A stretch of DNA of 64,000 nucleotides from Maritimibacter dapengensis. GTDB taxonomy: Bacteria > Pseudomonadota > Alphaproteobacteria > Rhodobacterales > Rhodobacteraceae. The translations under genes and the position numbers were made by a program. This document shows positions 22,125 to 31,662 of this stretch, one piece after another (the first letter of the stretch is position 1; each line of letters starts with the position of its first letter). The DNA is taken from NCBI RefSeq assembly GCF_019218265.1, contig NZ_JAHUZE010000002.1, positions 868,001 to 932,000 on the forward strand, given 5' to 3'. Below the pieces are notes generated by a model that did no database searches, was not told the DNA's origin, and worked only from the letters and a program-made list of their open reading frames with translations.

Positions 22125-22453
22125 CAGTGCGTGGCTGTGTTGGAGAACAGGTGGATCACGAGGATGCCACCGAGGATCATCGCCATGCCAAGAACGGCCG
22201 GAAGGTCGAGCCGTTGCGAGAACACGAGGAACCCGATGATCGCGATGAGGACGATGCCGAGCCCGGACCAGATTGCGTAAGCTATCCCGACGGGCAGGAA
22301 TTTGAGCGCCCATCCGAGAAGCAGGAAAGAGACGGAATAGGCCACCACGACGATCACGCTTGGCACAAGCCGGGTGAACTGTTGGCTGGCCTGCAAAGCG
22401 GTGGTGCCGATGGTCTCGGCGAGGACAGCGAGAAAAAGGATGAGATAAGGCAT
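22124..22453 (-). CDS. Small multidrug resistance (SMR/EmrE-type) efflux protein
   Basis: The 109-aa protein has four membrane helices and the conserved membrane glutamate at residue 13 (LAETIGTTAL) that binds protons and cationic drug in EmrE. The GWALKFLPVGIAYAIWSGLG segment is typical of the family. It overlaps cutA upstream by one base and yitT downstream by one base, so cutA-SMR-yitT form one coupled operon. Confidence 0.9.
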   Translation of the reverse strand: MPYLILFLAVLAETIGTTALQASQQFTRLVPSVIVVVAYSVSFLLLGWALKFLPVGIAYAIWSGLGIVLIAIIGFLVFSQRLDLPAVLGMAMILGGILVIHLFSNTATH

Positions 22454-22767
22454 CAGGTCGCGACCTCGTCTGCGATCCAGTCGAGGTAATCCTGAGCACC
22501 GCCGACGATTGGAAGCGCCGTGATCTGGGGCACGTCGTAGGGATGGTTTTCGCGGACATGACGCTCGATGCCGGGCAGGCAGGTGTCGAGCGTCTTGAGG
22601 GTCAGGAGGAACTCTCCTTCGGTTTCGATCCTGTCCTGCCAGCGGTAGACCGAGGCGATCTGCGCCACCTGCCCACAGGCGGCAAGCCTGCCTTCGACAA
22701 GACGGGAGGCTGCCTGTCGGGCCTCGGCGTCGCTCGGGTAAGTGATCTGCACTTCGATTGCTGGCAT
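22453..22767 (-). CDS. cutA: CutA1-type divalent-cation tolerance protein
   Basis: The 104-aa protein matches CutA along its length: ITYPSDAEARQAASRLVEGRLAACGQV, then the YRWQDRIETEGEFLLTLKT core and the HPYDVPQI motif near the end. CutA forms a trimer and has been linked to copper tolerance. It is the first gene of a three-gene overlapping operon with an SMR pump. Confidence 0.92.
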   Translation of the reverse strand: MPAIEVQITYPSDAEARQAASRLVEGRLAACGQVAQIASVYRWQDRIETEGEFLLTLKTLDTCLPGIERHVRENHPYDVPQITALPIVGGAQDYLDWIADEVAT

Positions 22768-22913
22768 GGGCCTGTCCTTCGCGCGGTGACCTGTTTCCTC
22801 GGCAAGGCTACGAAGCGGGTCGAAGGAAGGAAAGCGGGGAATAATTCAGGGCCGCGACAGGCAGCCGGGTTTTCGGCGAAGCCTGATCGTTGTGCGTTTT
22901 CGCGATGGCGGGG

Positions 22914-23699
22914 TCAGGACCAATCGGGTTTCCGCTTTTCGATGAACGCCTGGATGCCTTCTGCGGTGTTCGTGTCCATCATGTTGGTTGCCATGACCTG
23001 ACCAGTGTACTCATAGGCGGCGTCGAGGGGCATCTGTATCTGCTCGTAGAACGCCCGCTTGCCGATGCGCACGGCGCTCGACAGCTTGGCGGCCACGGTT
23101 TCGGCGAGATCGCGGGTCTCGGTGTTGAGCGCGTCCGGCGCGACGACGCGGTTGACCAGCCCCAGTTCGCGGGCGCGGCTGGCATCGACGAACTCCCCGG
23201 TGGTCAGCAGTTCGAATGCCTGCTTGCGCGGGACGTTGCGGCTGAGCGCCACCATCGGCGTCGAGCAGAACAGGCCGATGTTCACGCCGTTCACCCCGAA
23301 ACGCGTGCCTTCGGCGGCGACGGCCATGTCGCAGGACGCGACGAGCTGACATCCGGCGGCGGTGGCGATGCCGTGGACCTGCGCGATGACCGGCATCGGC
23401 AGGTGCGGGATCATCTGCATGACCTCGCCGCAGCGAGAGAAAAGATCGCCAAAATAGGCGGAGCCGCCATCCTCGGACTGACGTCCGGCCTGCATTTCCT
23501 TGAGGTCGTGCCCTGCGCAAAACGCCTTGCCTGCGCCTTTGAGGACCACGGCCTTCACGGTGTCGTCCTCCATCAGGTCCAAAAACGTGGATTTCAATGC
23601 GGCCAGCATGTCGTCCGACAGCGCGTTCAGCGCGCCCGGATTGTTCAGGGTCAGCGTCGAAATTGACGCGGCGTCCTCACGGATCAGAAGCTCCGACAT
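22914..23699 (-). CDS. Enoyl-CoA hydratase/isomerase-family protein (ECHDC3-like)
   Basis: The 261-aa crotonase-fold protein has KAFCAGHDLKEM and an oxyanion-hole region HGIATAAGCQLVASCD. The two catalytic glutamates of true enoyl-CoA hydratases read as glutamine (AGCQL) and glycine (GVNGVN). The GLFCSTPMVALSR segment resembles the ECHDC3 branch. It may therefore not be a hydratase. I use ATG 23699, which has GGGAGGACA upstream. It is divergent from the thioesterase gene over 55 bases, and the two may share regulation of acyl-CoA metabolism. Confidence 0.82.
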   Translation of the reverse strand: MSELLIREDAASISTLTLNNPGALNALSDDMLAALKSTFLDLMEDDTVKAVVLKGAGKAFCAGHDLKEMQAGRQSEDGGSAYFGDLFSRCGEVMQMIPHLPMPVIAQVHGIATAAGCQLVASCDMAVAAEGTRFGVNGVNIGLFCSTPMVALSRNVPRKQAFELLTTGEFVDASRARELGLVNRVVAPDALNTETRDLAETVAAKLSSAVRIGKRAFYEQIQMPLDAAYEYTGQVMATNMMDTNTAEGIQAFIEKRKPDWS

Positions 23700-23754
23700 C
23701 TTGTCCTCCCTCAAGTCTCGGTGAACCATAGGACGCAAAAGAGGGAGGTGAAAG

Positions 23755-24177
23755 ATGCAGCTCGCAATGACATTGGATGATCTGAACGCGTTTCTTGATG
23801 CGCAGTTTCCGCAGGTGGCCAACGAGTTCGAGGTGATGGATGTTTCGCCCATGCATGCGACGATCCGGGCCAACATCGGTGACAAGCACCTGCGCCCCGG
23901 TGGAACGGTCTCGGGGCCGACGATGTTCGCGCTGGCGGATGTGTCGGTCTATCTTGCGACCCTCGCCATGATCGGGCCGAAGGCATTGGCCGTCACCACG
24001 AATTGTTCGATGGATTTCATGCGAAAACCCATTGCGGGCGCGAACTTGCGTTCCGAGACCCGCATCCTCAAGCTCGGCAAGGTGCTGGCAGTCGGAGACG
24101 TGCTGATTTTCTCGGAAGGGGACGATCGGCCCGTAGCGCGCGCCGCGATGACCTATTCAATCCCGCCCGAGCGCTGA
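23755..24177 (+). CDS. PaaI-family hotdog-fold thioesterase
   Basis: The 140-aa protein has the hotdog pattern HLRPGGTVSGPTMFALADVSVYLATLA, with the active aspartate in ALAD, and a C-terminal strand ending VARAAMTYSIP. Such enzymes hydrolyse acyl-CoA thioesters. The ATG has GGGAGG ten bases upstream. It is divergent from the ECHDC3-like gene. Confidence 0.85.
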   Translation: MQLAMTLDDLNAFLDAQFPQVANEFEVMDVSPMHATIRANIGDKHLRPGGTVSGPTMFALADVSVYLATLAMIGPKALAVTTNCSMDFMRKPIAGANLRSETRILKLGKVLAVGDVLIFSEGDDRPVARAAMTYSIPPER

Positions 24178-24256
24178 TCCGCGGCAATGCGTTTCGCTTG
24201 ACCTCCCGGCGGGTGGACAGCCAGTGTCGGAGCAGGGATAGCGAGAAGGGGTCGAC

Positions 24257-25234
24257 ATGAGCGATGTCATGGAAGGGGCGGTGCCCCATAACAGGCTGGA
24301 ACATTTTCCCGTCACGTTCTTCGCGGTGGCGATGGGACTTTGGGGGCTGACGCTCGCCCTTCACGCTGCGCGCTTCGTCATCGGTTGGGCCGAGACGGCG
24401 GCGATCGGTGCCTTCTGGTTTGCATCAATGGTCATGGCGGCGATTACGGCCGTCTTTTTTGCCAAGATCCTGCGTTATCCGCGCGCCGTGATCGAGGAGT
24501 GGCACCATCCCGTAAAGCTCGCTTTCTTTCCGACCATCACGATCTCGCTTCTGCTGCTGGGCACGGCCATGCACAGTCAGTTTCCGCAGACCGCGGAAAT
24601 CTTCTGGCTTGTCGGCGTGGTCGGGCAGGGCGTTCTGACCGTTTCGGTCGTGACGGGCTGGATCAGCCACCGGTCCTTCGAAGTGGGGCATCTGACCCCC
24701 GCATGGTTCATTCCCGCCGTCGGCAACGTGATCGTTCCCGTCGCAGGCGCACGTATGGGATATATCGAGACATCGTGGCTGTTCTTTTCCGTCGGCATGA
24801 TGTTCTGGGGTGTGCTGCTGACGCTGGTCATGAACCGGCTGGTGTTTCACGATCCGATCCCCGCGCGGTTGTTTCCGACGATGGTGATCCTCATAGCGCC
24901 GCCGTCGGTGGCCTTCGTGGCCTATGTCGGGATGAATGGGGTGGTGGACGGCTTCGCACGTGTGCTGATCTACATCGCTTACCTGTTCGCAGCCCTGGTC
25001 ATTGCTCAAGTGCCCAAACTTGCGCGTCTGCCGTTCGCGCTCAGCTGGTGGGCGTTATCGTTCCCGCTCGCCGCGCTCTCCATCGCGTCGTTCCTGTTTG
25101 CGCGGGTCGAAGGAACGCAGTTTCATCAAACGGTTGGCGTGAGCGCACTGGTCCTGTTGCTCGTGGTGGTCTTCGGGTTGATCCTGCGGACTGCCAAAGC
25201 GATCGGGGCTGGAGAAATCTGCCGGCCGGACTAG
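24257..25234 (+). CDS. TDT/SLAC1-family anion channel or transporter (TehA-like)
   Basis: The 325-aa protein has about ten hydrophobic helices and the family start VPHNRLEHFPVTFFAVAMGLWGL, with the FPVxFF motif of TehA/SLAC1 proteins. It probably passes anions or small organic acids through the inner membrane. A GAAGGGG site precedes the ATG. It lies 79 bases after the thioesterase gene on the same strand, but a functional link is not evident. Confidence 0.85.
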   Translation: MSDVMEGAVPHNRLEHFPVTFFAVAMGLWGLTLALHAARFVIGWAETAAIGAFWFASMVMAAITAVFFAKILRYPRAVIEEWHHPVKLAFFPTITISLLLLGTAMHSQFPQTAEIFWLVGVVGQGVLTVSVVTGWISHRSFEVGHLTPAWFIPAVGNVIVPVAGARMGYIETSWLFFSVGMMFWGVLLTLVMNRLVFHDPIPARLFPTMVILIAPPSVAFVAYVGMNGVVDGFARVLIYIAYLFAALVIAQVPKLARLPFALSWWALSFPLAALSIASFLFARVEGTQFHQTVGVSALVLLLVVVFGLILRTAKAIGAGEICRPD

Positions 25235-25448
25235 TTCGATCGCCGATGAGAATCGGTCCTGCGATCTCCGAAACGGCAGACGACCCGCCGACCATCGTTT
25301 TCAATTCGGGGATGGCCGAGGCACGATCACCCCATTGTCCGCGCATGGTCGACAAACCTGATCAAAATAGGCTGAAAACACAGTTTTTCCACGCGTCCCA
25401 ACTCATTCGCGGATAGGATGGTCACGGTTGGAACAAACGCGCAAGTCC

Positions 25449-26090
25449 ATGAAAGAACATACGAAAGCCGTCCTGGAGGCCTGCACCGGCCACCTCGTCG
25501 CGCAGGGGATGACCCGGCAGCGGCGCAATCTTGCCGTCTGGCAGATGAACGACGAGATGTGGGGCGGGATATCCATGCAGGTTCAGGTGAAGGGGCGCCG
25601 TGTTCGCGTCCTTCCATCGGCACAGGTGCTCTGGGAACCGGTCGAAGTGCTGGTCGCTCATGGCAAGGGCGAGGGTTTTCGCCCCTGGACCCGGTTTTCG
25701 ATCACTCGGTCGCGCCAGGTGACGCCGCCGCCCGCCATCGGGCCGTTGGACTTCTACGAACCTGAACTCGACGGTTCGGTGCTGGAGCGGTTCGCGATCC
25801 TTGCGCGGCAGGTGATCGTGGGCGAAGTGCTCGACCTCGCCGATGAACGGGCCCTGCTGCAACATTTCCGGAAGAACGCGAACAAGGGGGTCGGGCGCGC
25901 CGAACATGCGCTGGCCATCCGAGCCTGGCAGAAAAAGAGCCTGGACCTCGAGGACGATTACGGTTCTCTCATGATCGAACAGCGCGAAGACGAACAGCGA
26001 GATCGTCTTGAACGGTTCCACCTCAGGCTCCGGCAATCGGTGGCCGCCCGCGAAATGTTGCGGTATTCCGGTGGGCAGGGCGTGGGGTAA
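25449..26090 (+). CDS. Conserved-looking hypothetical protein
   Basis: I do not recognise this 213-aa protein with certainty. The first half (residues 1-95) alternates strands and helices (RRNLAVWQMNDEMWGGISMQ) and might be related to DUF4304-like domains. The second half is charged and helical, ending EQREDEQRDRLERFHLRL, a possible coiled coil. Third-position G+C is high in this frame, which supports coding. The start could be ATG 25449 or TTG 25428; neither has a strong ribosome-binding site. It stands alone between the TDT gene and rplM. Confidence 0.6.
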   Translation: MKEHTKAVLEACTGHLVAQGMTRQRRNLAVWQMNDEMWGGISMQVQVKGRRVRVLPSAQVLWEPVEVLVAHGKGEGFRPWTRFSITRSRQVTPPPAIGPLDFYEPELDGSVLERFAILARQVIVGEVLDLADERALLQHFRKNANKGVGRAEHALAIRAWQKKSLDLEDDYGSLMIEQREDEQRDRLERFHLRLRQSVAAREMLRYSGGQGVG

Positions 26091-26147
26091 AATAATACCG
26101 AAAATACAAACCACTGAAATCGTTGCATTTTCGCGATATCAATGCTC

Positions 26148-26175
26148 TTGACCGGGTCGGAAAAATCACTAGAAA
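26148..26175 (+). promoter_or_regulatory. Possible sigma-70 promoter of rplM-rpsI
   Basis: TTGACC at 26148-26153 and TAGAAA at 26170-26175 are separated by 16 bases, in an A+T-rich stretch just before rplM. The leader would be about 30 bases. Confidence 0.45.
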
Positions 26176-26209
26176 CACGCCATCCGAAACCCATCAAGGG
26201 CCGACAACC

Positions 26210-26674
26210 ATGAAAACCTTTTCTGCGACCCCTGCAGATATCGACAAGAAATGGATCATCATCGACGCCGAAGGCGTGGTGCTGGGCCGTCTTGCTTCGA
26301 TCGTCGCCATGCGTCTGCGTGGCAAGCACAAGCCATCGTTCACTCCGAACATGGATTGCGGTGACAACGTCATCGTCATCAACGCCGACAAGGTGCAGAT
26401 GACCGGCAAGAAGCGCACCGACAAAGTGCATTACTGGCATACCGGCTATCCGGGCGGCATCAAGTCGCGTACCGCTGGCCAGATCCTCGAGGGCGAGCAC
26501 CCCGAGCGCATCGTCATGCAGGCCGTCAAGCGGATGCTTCCGGGCAACCGGCTGAGCCGTAAGCAGATGACCAACCTTCGCGTTTACGCCGGGGCCGAGC
26601 ATGGCCACGACGCGCAGAAACCCGAAGTGCTGGACGTCAAATCCATGAACAAGAAAAACACGCGTGAGGGCTGA
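26210..26674 (+). CDS. rplM: 50S ribosomal protein L13
   Basis: The 154-aa protein is a full L13: [17 protein letters not shown] near the N-terminus, the [20 protein letters not shown] core and [18 protein letters not shown]. It is an early-assembling protein of the large subunit. The start at 26210 is the natural MKTFSATP. It lies 2 bases before rpsI, the conserved L13-S9 pair. Confidence 0.97.
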   Translation: MKTFSATPADIDKKWIIIDAEGVVLGRLASIVAMRLRGKHKPSFTPNMDCGDNVIVINADKVQMTGKKRTDKVHYWHTGYPGGIKSRTAGQILEGEHPERIVMQAVKRMLPGNRLSRKQMTNLRVYAGAEHGHDAQKPEVLDVKSMNKKNTREG

Positions 26675-26676
26675 TC

Positions 26677-27171
26677 ATGGCTGAAGAAGTGAAATCGCTC
26701 GATGAGCTGAACGCGGTTGTCGAAGGCACGGGCGAAGCGCCGGCCGCCGAAGAAACCATCAATCGTGAGCCGGTTCGCGACGAACTGGGCCGCGCCTATG
26801 CCACCGGCAAGCGTAAAGACGCAGTTGCTCGCGTGTGGATCAAGCCGGGCTCCGGCAAGGTCACGGTCAACGGCAAGGAAATGGACGCGTATTTCGCACG
26901 TCCGGTTCTGCAGATGATCCTGCGCCAGCCTTTCACCGTCGCTGGTGTCGAAGGTGAATTCGACGTTATGGCGACCGTCACCGGCGGTGGGCTGTCGGGT
27001 CAGGCGGGTGCCGTGAAGCACGGTATCTCCAAGGCGCTGCAGCTTTACGAACCGTCGCTGCGTCCGGCGCTCAAGGCAGCCGGGTTCCTGACCCGCGACA
27101 GCCGCGTGGTGGAACGGAAGAAATACGGTCGGCGCAAGGCGCGCCGGAGCTTCCAGTTCTCCAAGCGTTGA
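26677..27171 (+). CDS. rpsI: 30S ribosomal protein S9
   Basis: The 164-aa protein has an acidic N-terminal extension of about 38 residues before the S9 core ([20 protein letters not shown]). It ends in the invariant basic tail RRSFQFSKR that reaches the P-site tRNA. The extension is common in alphaproteobacteria. It follows rplM by 2 bases and is closed by a terminator. Confidence 0.97.
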   Translation: MAEEVKSLDELNAVVEGTGEAPAAEETINREPVRDELGRAYATGKRKDAVARVWIKPGSGKVTVNGKEMDAYFARPVLQMILRQPFTVAGVEGEFDVMATVTGGGLSGQAGAVKHGISKALQLYEPSLRPALKAAGFLTRDSRVVERKKYGRRKARRSFQFSKR

Positions 27172-27193
27172 TCTGCATCACGCACTGCATTGG

Positions 27194-27221
27194 AAAGGCC
27201 GCTCTTCGGAGCGGCCTTTTT
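27194..27221 (+). terminator. Rho-independent terminator after rplM-rpsI
   Basis: An 11-bp perfect stem (AAAGGCCGCTC with GAGCGGCCTTT) with a TTCG loop and T-run lies 22 bases after the rpsI stop. Confidence 0.9.
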
Positions 27222-27378
27222 CGTTGCCGCAAAGGTTGGACGGCGCAGTCGCGACAATTTTAGGTTTGCGGGACGCGCCTGCATTAACGGTGCGGAAAGG
27301 GAACGGGGTTAGCGTCCACGGCAATTCTCATCCAAGGAATGCGTCAATTGACCGGCGCATGGTTCAAAGGAGATTGCC

Positions 27379-27948
27379 ATGAAGACCCTCATCGCATCCG
27401 CTCTTGCGCTCTCGCTCGCAAGTCCCGCTGCCGCAATTGACGCATCCGCCGCGCTTGGCGATTTCGTCGATCAATACGTCATGTCTTGGGCGATGGACCC
27501 GACAGTGATCGAGGCGATCCGCGCACAGAATACCGCGCATGAGGCTTTGACGCAGGACGACATCGACTCGATGGACGCGACATGGCGGGACGAGGTCGGA
27601 ACCACCGCAACCCCGACGATTTCCTCCGTGCTGGACAACACGCTCTCGGACTATCTGCGGGCGCAGGTTGCCGGGCTCAAAGGTGCGGTGACGGAAGCCT
27701 TCGTCATGGATGCTCATGGGCTGAATGTCGGCGCTTCGGCAACGACCTCGGACTATTGGCAGGGGGATGAGGCGAAGTTCACGGAAACCTTCGGAGTGGG
27801 GCCGGACGCGCGACATTTCTCGGATATCGAGAAAGACGAAAGCACGCAGACATACCAGGCACAGGCGTCATTCGCGATTGCCGATCCTGACACGGGCGAG
27901 GTGATCGGCGCCATGACCGTGGGCATTAACGCCGCTGCGCTCCAGTAA
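27379..27948 (+). CDS. Secreted PDC/Cache-like sensor domain protein
   Basis: The 189-aa protein has a clear signal peptide (MKTLIASALALSLASPAAA, cleavage near residue 19) and no membrane helix afterwards. The mature part resembles a single Cache/PDC sensor domain: EAFVMDAHGLNVGASATTSDYWQGDEAKF, then a late AIADPDTGEVIGAMTVGINA strand pair. It lies 39 bases before the chemoreceptor gene and has an AAGGAG site. It may be a periplasmic ligand-binding partner for that receptor; this is inferred from position only. Confidence 0.75.
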   Translation: MKTLIASALALSLASPAAAIDASAALGDFVDQYVMSWAMDPTVIEAIRAQNTAHEALTQDDIDSMDATWRDEVGTTATPTISSVLDNTLSDYLRAQVAGLKGAVTEAFVMDAHGLNVGASATTSDYWQGDEAKFTETFGVGPDARHFSDIEKDESTQTYQAQASFAIADPDTGEVIGAMTVGINAAALQ

Positions 27949-27987
27949 TCCATACTGAACCACACATCCCCTATCGAAGGTACTGAA

Positions 27988-30591
27988 ATGACTAAGGCAT
28001 CGTCCGAGCCCAAAGCCGCGTTCCGCCTGAACTCGCTTTTCCTGAAAATGGCCGCAATCGTGTTCGTCATGGGGGCTGCACTGACGGCCATGGCGTCGTT
28101 CATGTACACGCGCGCGACGATCTCGCAACTGACAGATGCCTTGCGCCATTCCGCCGGCGAAATCACAGTCATGACGGCGGAAACGCTGGCAGGTGCCGTC
28201 GCGTTCGGTGACGCCGACGTGATCGAGAGCCAGCTCATGCAATTAACGGGACATGAGAAGGCGGAAACACTGCAGGGGCTTGCGGTCGATGCCGACGGGG
28301 CTGTGGTCGTCAGTGCGGGGTCGACCCCCGGCCTCGAAGTCGACCTCGCCCGCATTGGTCGGGAAGCCGTGGCAACAGGCGCCACGGTTCTCGCGAACGA
28401 CGGGCTGACTGTTGGGGTCCCGGTGCGATACCTCGGCAAAGACGCTCCGGTCGGGGCTGTGGTGACGGCGTGGACGACCGAACACGTGATTGCGAATGCC
28501 ATGCAGGCCCAGTGGCGGGTCGTCGCGGCCGTCGGAGGGGCCGTGATGGTCGGCGTCGTCTTCATGACGCTGCTTCTTCGCATCTGGGTGACGCGCCCCA
28601 TGGTGCAAACGGCTCGGGAAATCGACCGTGTCGCGAGTCATGATTATGACTTCGAGATCGGGGTCGCCCTGAGAGGAGACGAGCTGGGCGACATCGGAAA
28701 ATCGCTCCGTGCTCTGCGCGACCGACTGCGCGATGGTGCGAAGGTGGCCCTTGAAAACCAGTTCCGCGGTATCGCGTTCGACCATTCCACCGCAGCCATC
28801 ATGCTCGCCGACAAGGATCTGAACATCACGACGGCGAACGGATCGGTCATGGAAATCCTGGAGCGCTACAAGGGTGACTTCTCGAAAGTTTCCGGGGACT
28901 TCCGACCGGACGCTATCGTAGGGTCTTCGTTGGATAAATTTCACCCGGGGCCCATGGCGCAACATGTGCGCGATATCCTAACGGATCCCAAGCGACTTCC
29001 TTATACCGCACATATCTCGGTCGGCGAGGGCCGTTTCAAACTCAGCATCAACGAAGTCCGGGACGAAAGCGGTGCCCTCGCAGGCTATGTCGTCGAGTGG
29101 GAAGACAAGACCAAGGAATACATGAACGAGGCCCTTCTAGCCGCGATCGAAAACAACCAGTTGAAAGCGGAATTTTCGATCGACGGCGCATTGCTCGTTG
29201 CCAACAGGCATTTCCTCGATGCAACAGGATGCACAATGGATGAGATCGGCAGCAAAGGGGGTGGAGATCTCTTCGACTTTGATCAGACGCTTGAAGCCGA
29301 ACGTGGCAGTGTTTTTGACCAGCTTCGAGGCGGCCAAACGGTCTATGGGCAATTCAAACTGCGAACGAAGTTTGGAGACCATGTGATCGTAGACGGTGGG
29401 TTCACGCCCGTCCTCGATACCGCGGGGCGTCTTCTGCGGATTATTCTGATCGGCGCGGACGTCACGGACGTCGAACGCGAATTCGCGCGGGTCGAAGCCC
29501 AGAAGACCGCGCAGAAACAGGCGCAGGACCTGGTCGTCGAAGGATTGCGCCGTGGTTTGGAGAGCCTTGCGGAAGGCAATCTGACGATGCGGATCGAAGA
29601 GGCGTTTTCCGAGGATTACGAGCAGCTTCGTGCGGATTTCAACCTGGCTGCGGACAAGTTGCTGGATGCCATGCGCGGGGTGATCGAGAACGCCGAACTG
29701 ATCACCGGGGAAGCGTCCGAGATTTCCAACGCCGCGGACGATCTTTCGGCCCGCACCGAGAAACAGGCCGCGACGTTGGAGGAAACCGCATCGGCGCTGG
29801 ATCAGCTGACCTCGTCGGTCAGTTCTGCCGCAGATGGTGCGGCCCATGCCCGCGAGATCGTCGAGAATGCGCGCACCGATGCCGAGGCCTCGGGCAAGGT
29901 CGTGCGCGAAGCGGTCGAGGCGATGGGCGAGATCGAGGCGAGCTCGACCCAGATCTCGAAGATCACCGGCGTGATCGACGACATCGCGTTCCAGACGAAC
30001 CTGCTGGCGCTCAATGCCGGGGTCGAGGCGGCGCGGGCCGGCGAGGCGGGGCGCGGTTTCGCGGTTGTGGCCTCGGAAGTGCGGGCGCTGGCCCAGCGGT
30101 CCTCGGATGCGGCGCGAGAGATCAACGAACTGATCGCGGCGTCCGGCGGTCAGGTGAAACGAGGGGTCGAGCTCGTCGGGCAAACCGGCACGGCGCTCAA
30201 GGGTATCGTCGACGCGGTCACCGAGATATCGCGCAATGTCGCGGAGATCGCGGAAAGCGCCCGGGAGCAGAGTTCGGGGCTCGGTGAGATCAACGCAGCC
30301 GTGAACCAGCTCGACCAGGTCACACAGCAGAACGCAGCGATGTTCGAGGAAACCACGGCCGCAAGCCACGCTCTCACACGCGAGGCCGAGAGCCTGGCCA
30401 TCACGATGGCCCGTTTCAAGGTCGGAGAGGGTTCCCAAGACGCATCGGCTCTCGTCAGGTCAGAGGCTGCAACACGGTCTGACCCGTCGCAAGGCCAAGT
30501 GGTCCAGGAACCGTCTGCACTTCGTGCCGTATCCGGTGGTGCCGTGATTGAGGCTTCCGTCTCGGACGACGACGGATGGGATGAATTTTGA
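27988..30591 (+). CDS. Methyl-accepting chemotaxis protein with HAMP and PAS domains
   Basis: The 867-aa receptor has TM1 (about residues 15-38), a ~140-residue periplasmic domain, TM2 (about 178-198), a HAMP domain and two PAS-like regions (about 265-390 and 395-510). The methyl-accepting signalling domain has the hairpin tip around [42 protein letters not shown]. The protein ends in GWDEF, similar to the NWETF tether that recruits CheR and CheB. The stop overlaps the TTG start of cheB by four bases. The signalling domain is visibly richer in G+C than the N-terminal half. Confidence 0.93.
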   Translation: MTKASSEPKAAFRLNSLFLKMAAIVFVMGAALTAMASFMYTRATISQLTDALRHSAGEITVMTAETLAGAVAFGDADVIESQLMQLTGHEKAETLQGLAVDADGAVVVSAGSTPGLEVDLARIGREAVATGATVLANDGLTVGVPVRYLGKDAPVGAVVTAWTTEHVIANAMQAQWRVVAAVGGAVMVGVVFMTLLLRIWVTRPMVQTAREIDRVASHDYDFEIGVALRGDELGDIGKSLRALRDRLRDGAKVALENQFRGIAFDHSTAAIMLADKDLNITTANGSVMEILERYKGDFSKVSGDFRPDAIVGSSLDKFHPGPMAQHVRDILTDPKRLPYTAHISVGEGRFKLSINEVRDESGALAGYVVEWEDKTKEYMNEALLAAIENNQLKAEFSIDGALLVANRHFLDATGCTMDEIGSKGGGDLFDFDQTLEAERGSVFDQLRGGQTVYGQFKLRTKFGDHVIVDGGFTPVLDTAGRLLRIILIGADVTDVEREFARVEAQKTAQKQAQDLVVEGLRRGLESLAEGNLTMRIEEAFSEDYEQLRADFNLAADKLLDAMRGVIENAELITGEASEISNAADDLSARTEKQAATLEETASALDQLTSSVSSAADGAAHAREIVENARTDAEASGKVVREAVEAMGEIEASSTQISKITGVIDDIAFQTNLLALNAGVEAARAGEAGRGFAVVASEVRALAQRSSDAAREINELIAASGGQVKRGVELVGQTGTALKGIVDAVTEISRNVAEIAESAREQSSGLGEINAAVNQLDQVTQQNAAMFEETTAASHALTREAESLAITMARFKVGEGSQDASALVRSEAATRSDPSQGQVVQEPSALRAVSGGAVIEASVSDDDGWDEF

Positions 30592-31643
30592 ACACAGTTG
30601 CGACAGGAATTCCACGAAAGACGCGGGTCCTTATCGTTGACGATTCACCAACGATGAGAAAGCTCATCCGCGCCGGTTTGGAAGCCGATCCCAGGCTTAC
30701 AGTCGTCGCCGAAGCGGGCACGGCAGTGGAGGCACGGAAATGCATCCAATCGGTCGAAATCGATGCTGTGACCCTGGATGTAGAAATGCCAGGAATGAAT
30801 GGGTTGGAGTTCCTGAAAAGGTTAATGGCGGCGCGTCCGAAACCGGTCGTGATGATATCGTCCTTTACGCCGGAGGGCAGCGAGGCTGCAATCCAGGCCA
30901 TGAGCCTTGGTGCCATCGATTGTATCGAAAAACCAAGGTTCGGAGAAGCAGAACGAACATTCGCGCGCCTTGCCGACCTCCTTGTTTCCGTGGCGGGCAA
31001 AAAGACAAATCTCAGGTTTCCCCCGTCTAGCCGGGGCGAGCACTTGGCGCCGCAGCACTTCGCGGAGTGGAACGGCAAATTCATTCTGATCGGGGCCTCC
31101 ACGGGAGGCGTCGAGGCGCTCGAATACCTTTTCAAAGAGTTTCCTGCGGATTGCCCGCCAACCTATGTGACGCAACATATGCCGGAACAGTTTTTGTCAA
31201 GTTTCACGCGACGGCTTGATGGAATCGTCGCGCCAGAAGTGCGGCTTGCCTCAGAAGGCGACAAGCCGAGCAAGGGTCAGATCCTGTTCGCCCCCGGTGG
31301 CGCGTTCCACCTGGAATTGTCCGAAGAAGAATTTCGCGCGAAACTCTCGGCAGGGCCGAAGTGTTCCGGGCACCGACCTTCCGTAGATCGAATGTTCCAG
31401 TCCGCAGTTCCTTTTGGGAGCCGCGTCATTGCTGCCCTCCTGACCGGTATGGGCCGAGATGGCGCGGAAGGGATGCTTAATCTGAAAAAGGCGGGCGCGA
31501 TCTGTTTCGGACAAGACGAGGATTCTTGTGTGGTCTTCGGTATGCCGCGCGCAGCTTGGCAACTTGGAGCATTGGAAGATCTGGTTGGTCTCCCACAGAT
31601 GTCCGGTCGGTTGTTGCAAGCCGCATCTCTGGCGCAACCGTAA
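30588..31643 (+). CDS. cheB: Protein-glutamate methylesterase CheB
   Basis: The 351-aa protein has an N-terminal receiver domain ([14 protein letters not shown], phosphorylation site in [13 protein letters not shown]). The C-terminal methylesterase has the catalytic triad serine in [12 protein letters not shown], histidine in VTQHMPEQF and aspartate in [12 protein letters not shown]. It removes methyl groups from the receptor. The start is TTG within the receptor stop (TTGA); the next ATG would cut into the receiver domain, so TTG is required. Confidence 0.95.
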   Translation: MNTVATGIPRKTRVLIVDDSPTMRKLIRAGLEADPRLTVVAEAGTAVEARKCIQSVEIDAVTLDVEMPGMNGLEFLKRLMAARPKPVVMISSFTPEGSEAAIQAMSLGAIDCIEKPRFGEAERTFARLADLLVSVAGKKTNLRFPPSSRGEHLAPQHFAEWNGKFILIGASTGGVEALEYLFKEFPADCPPTYVTQHMPEQFLSSFTRRLDGIVAPEVRLASEGDKPSKGQILFAPGGAFHLELSEEEFRAKLSAGPKCSGHRPSVDRMFQSAVPFGSRVIAALLTGMGRDGAEGMLNLKKAGAICFGQDEDSCVVFGMPRAAWQLGALEDLVGLPQMSGRLLQAASLAQP

Positions 31644-31662
31644 GAACAGCGGAGTTCCATAT

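Noticed and set aside
22125-22559. N-terminal extension of the YitT gene over the SMR gene
   Set aside because: It would overlap a well-supported SMR gene in another frame; the TGATG junction at 22124 gives a natural start.
27283-27297. TTAA half-site before the PDC-MCP operon as a CtrA box
   Set aside because: Only one half matches; the other half (GAAA) has two mismatches.
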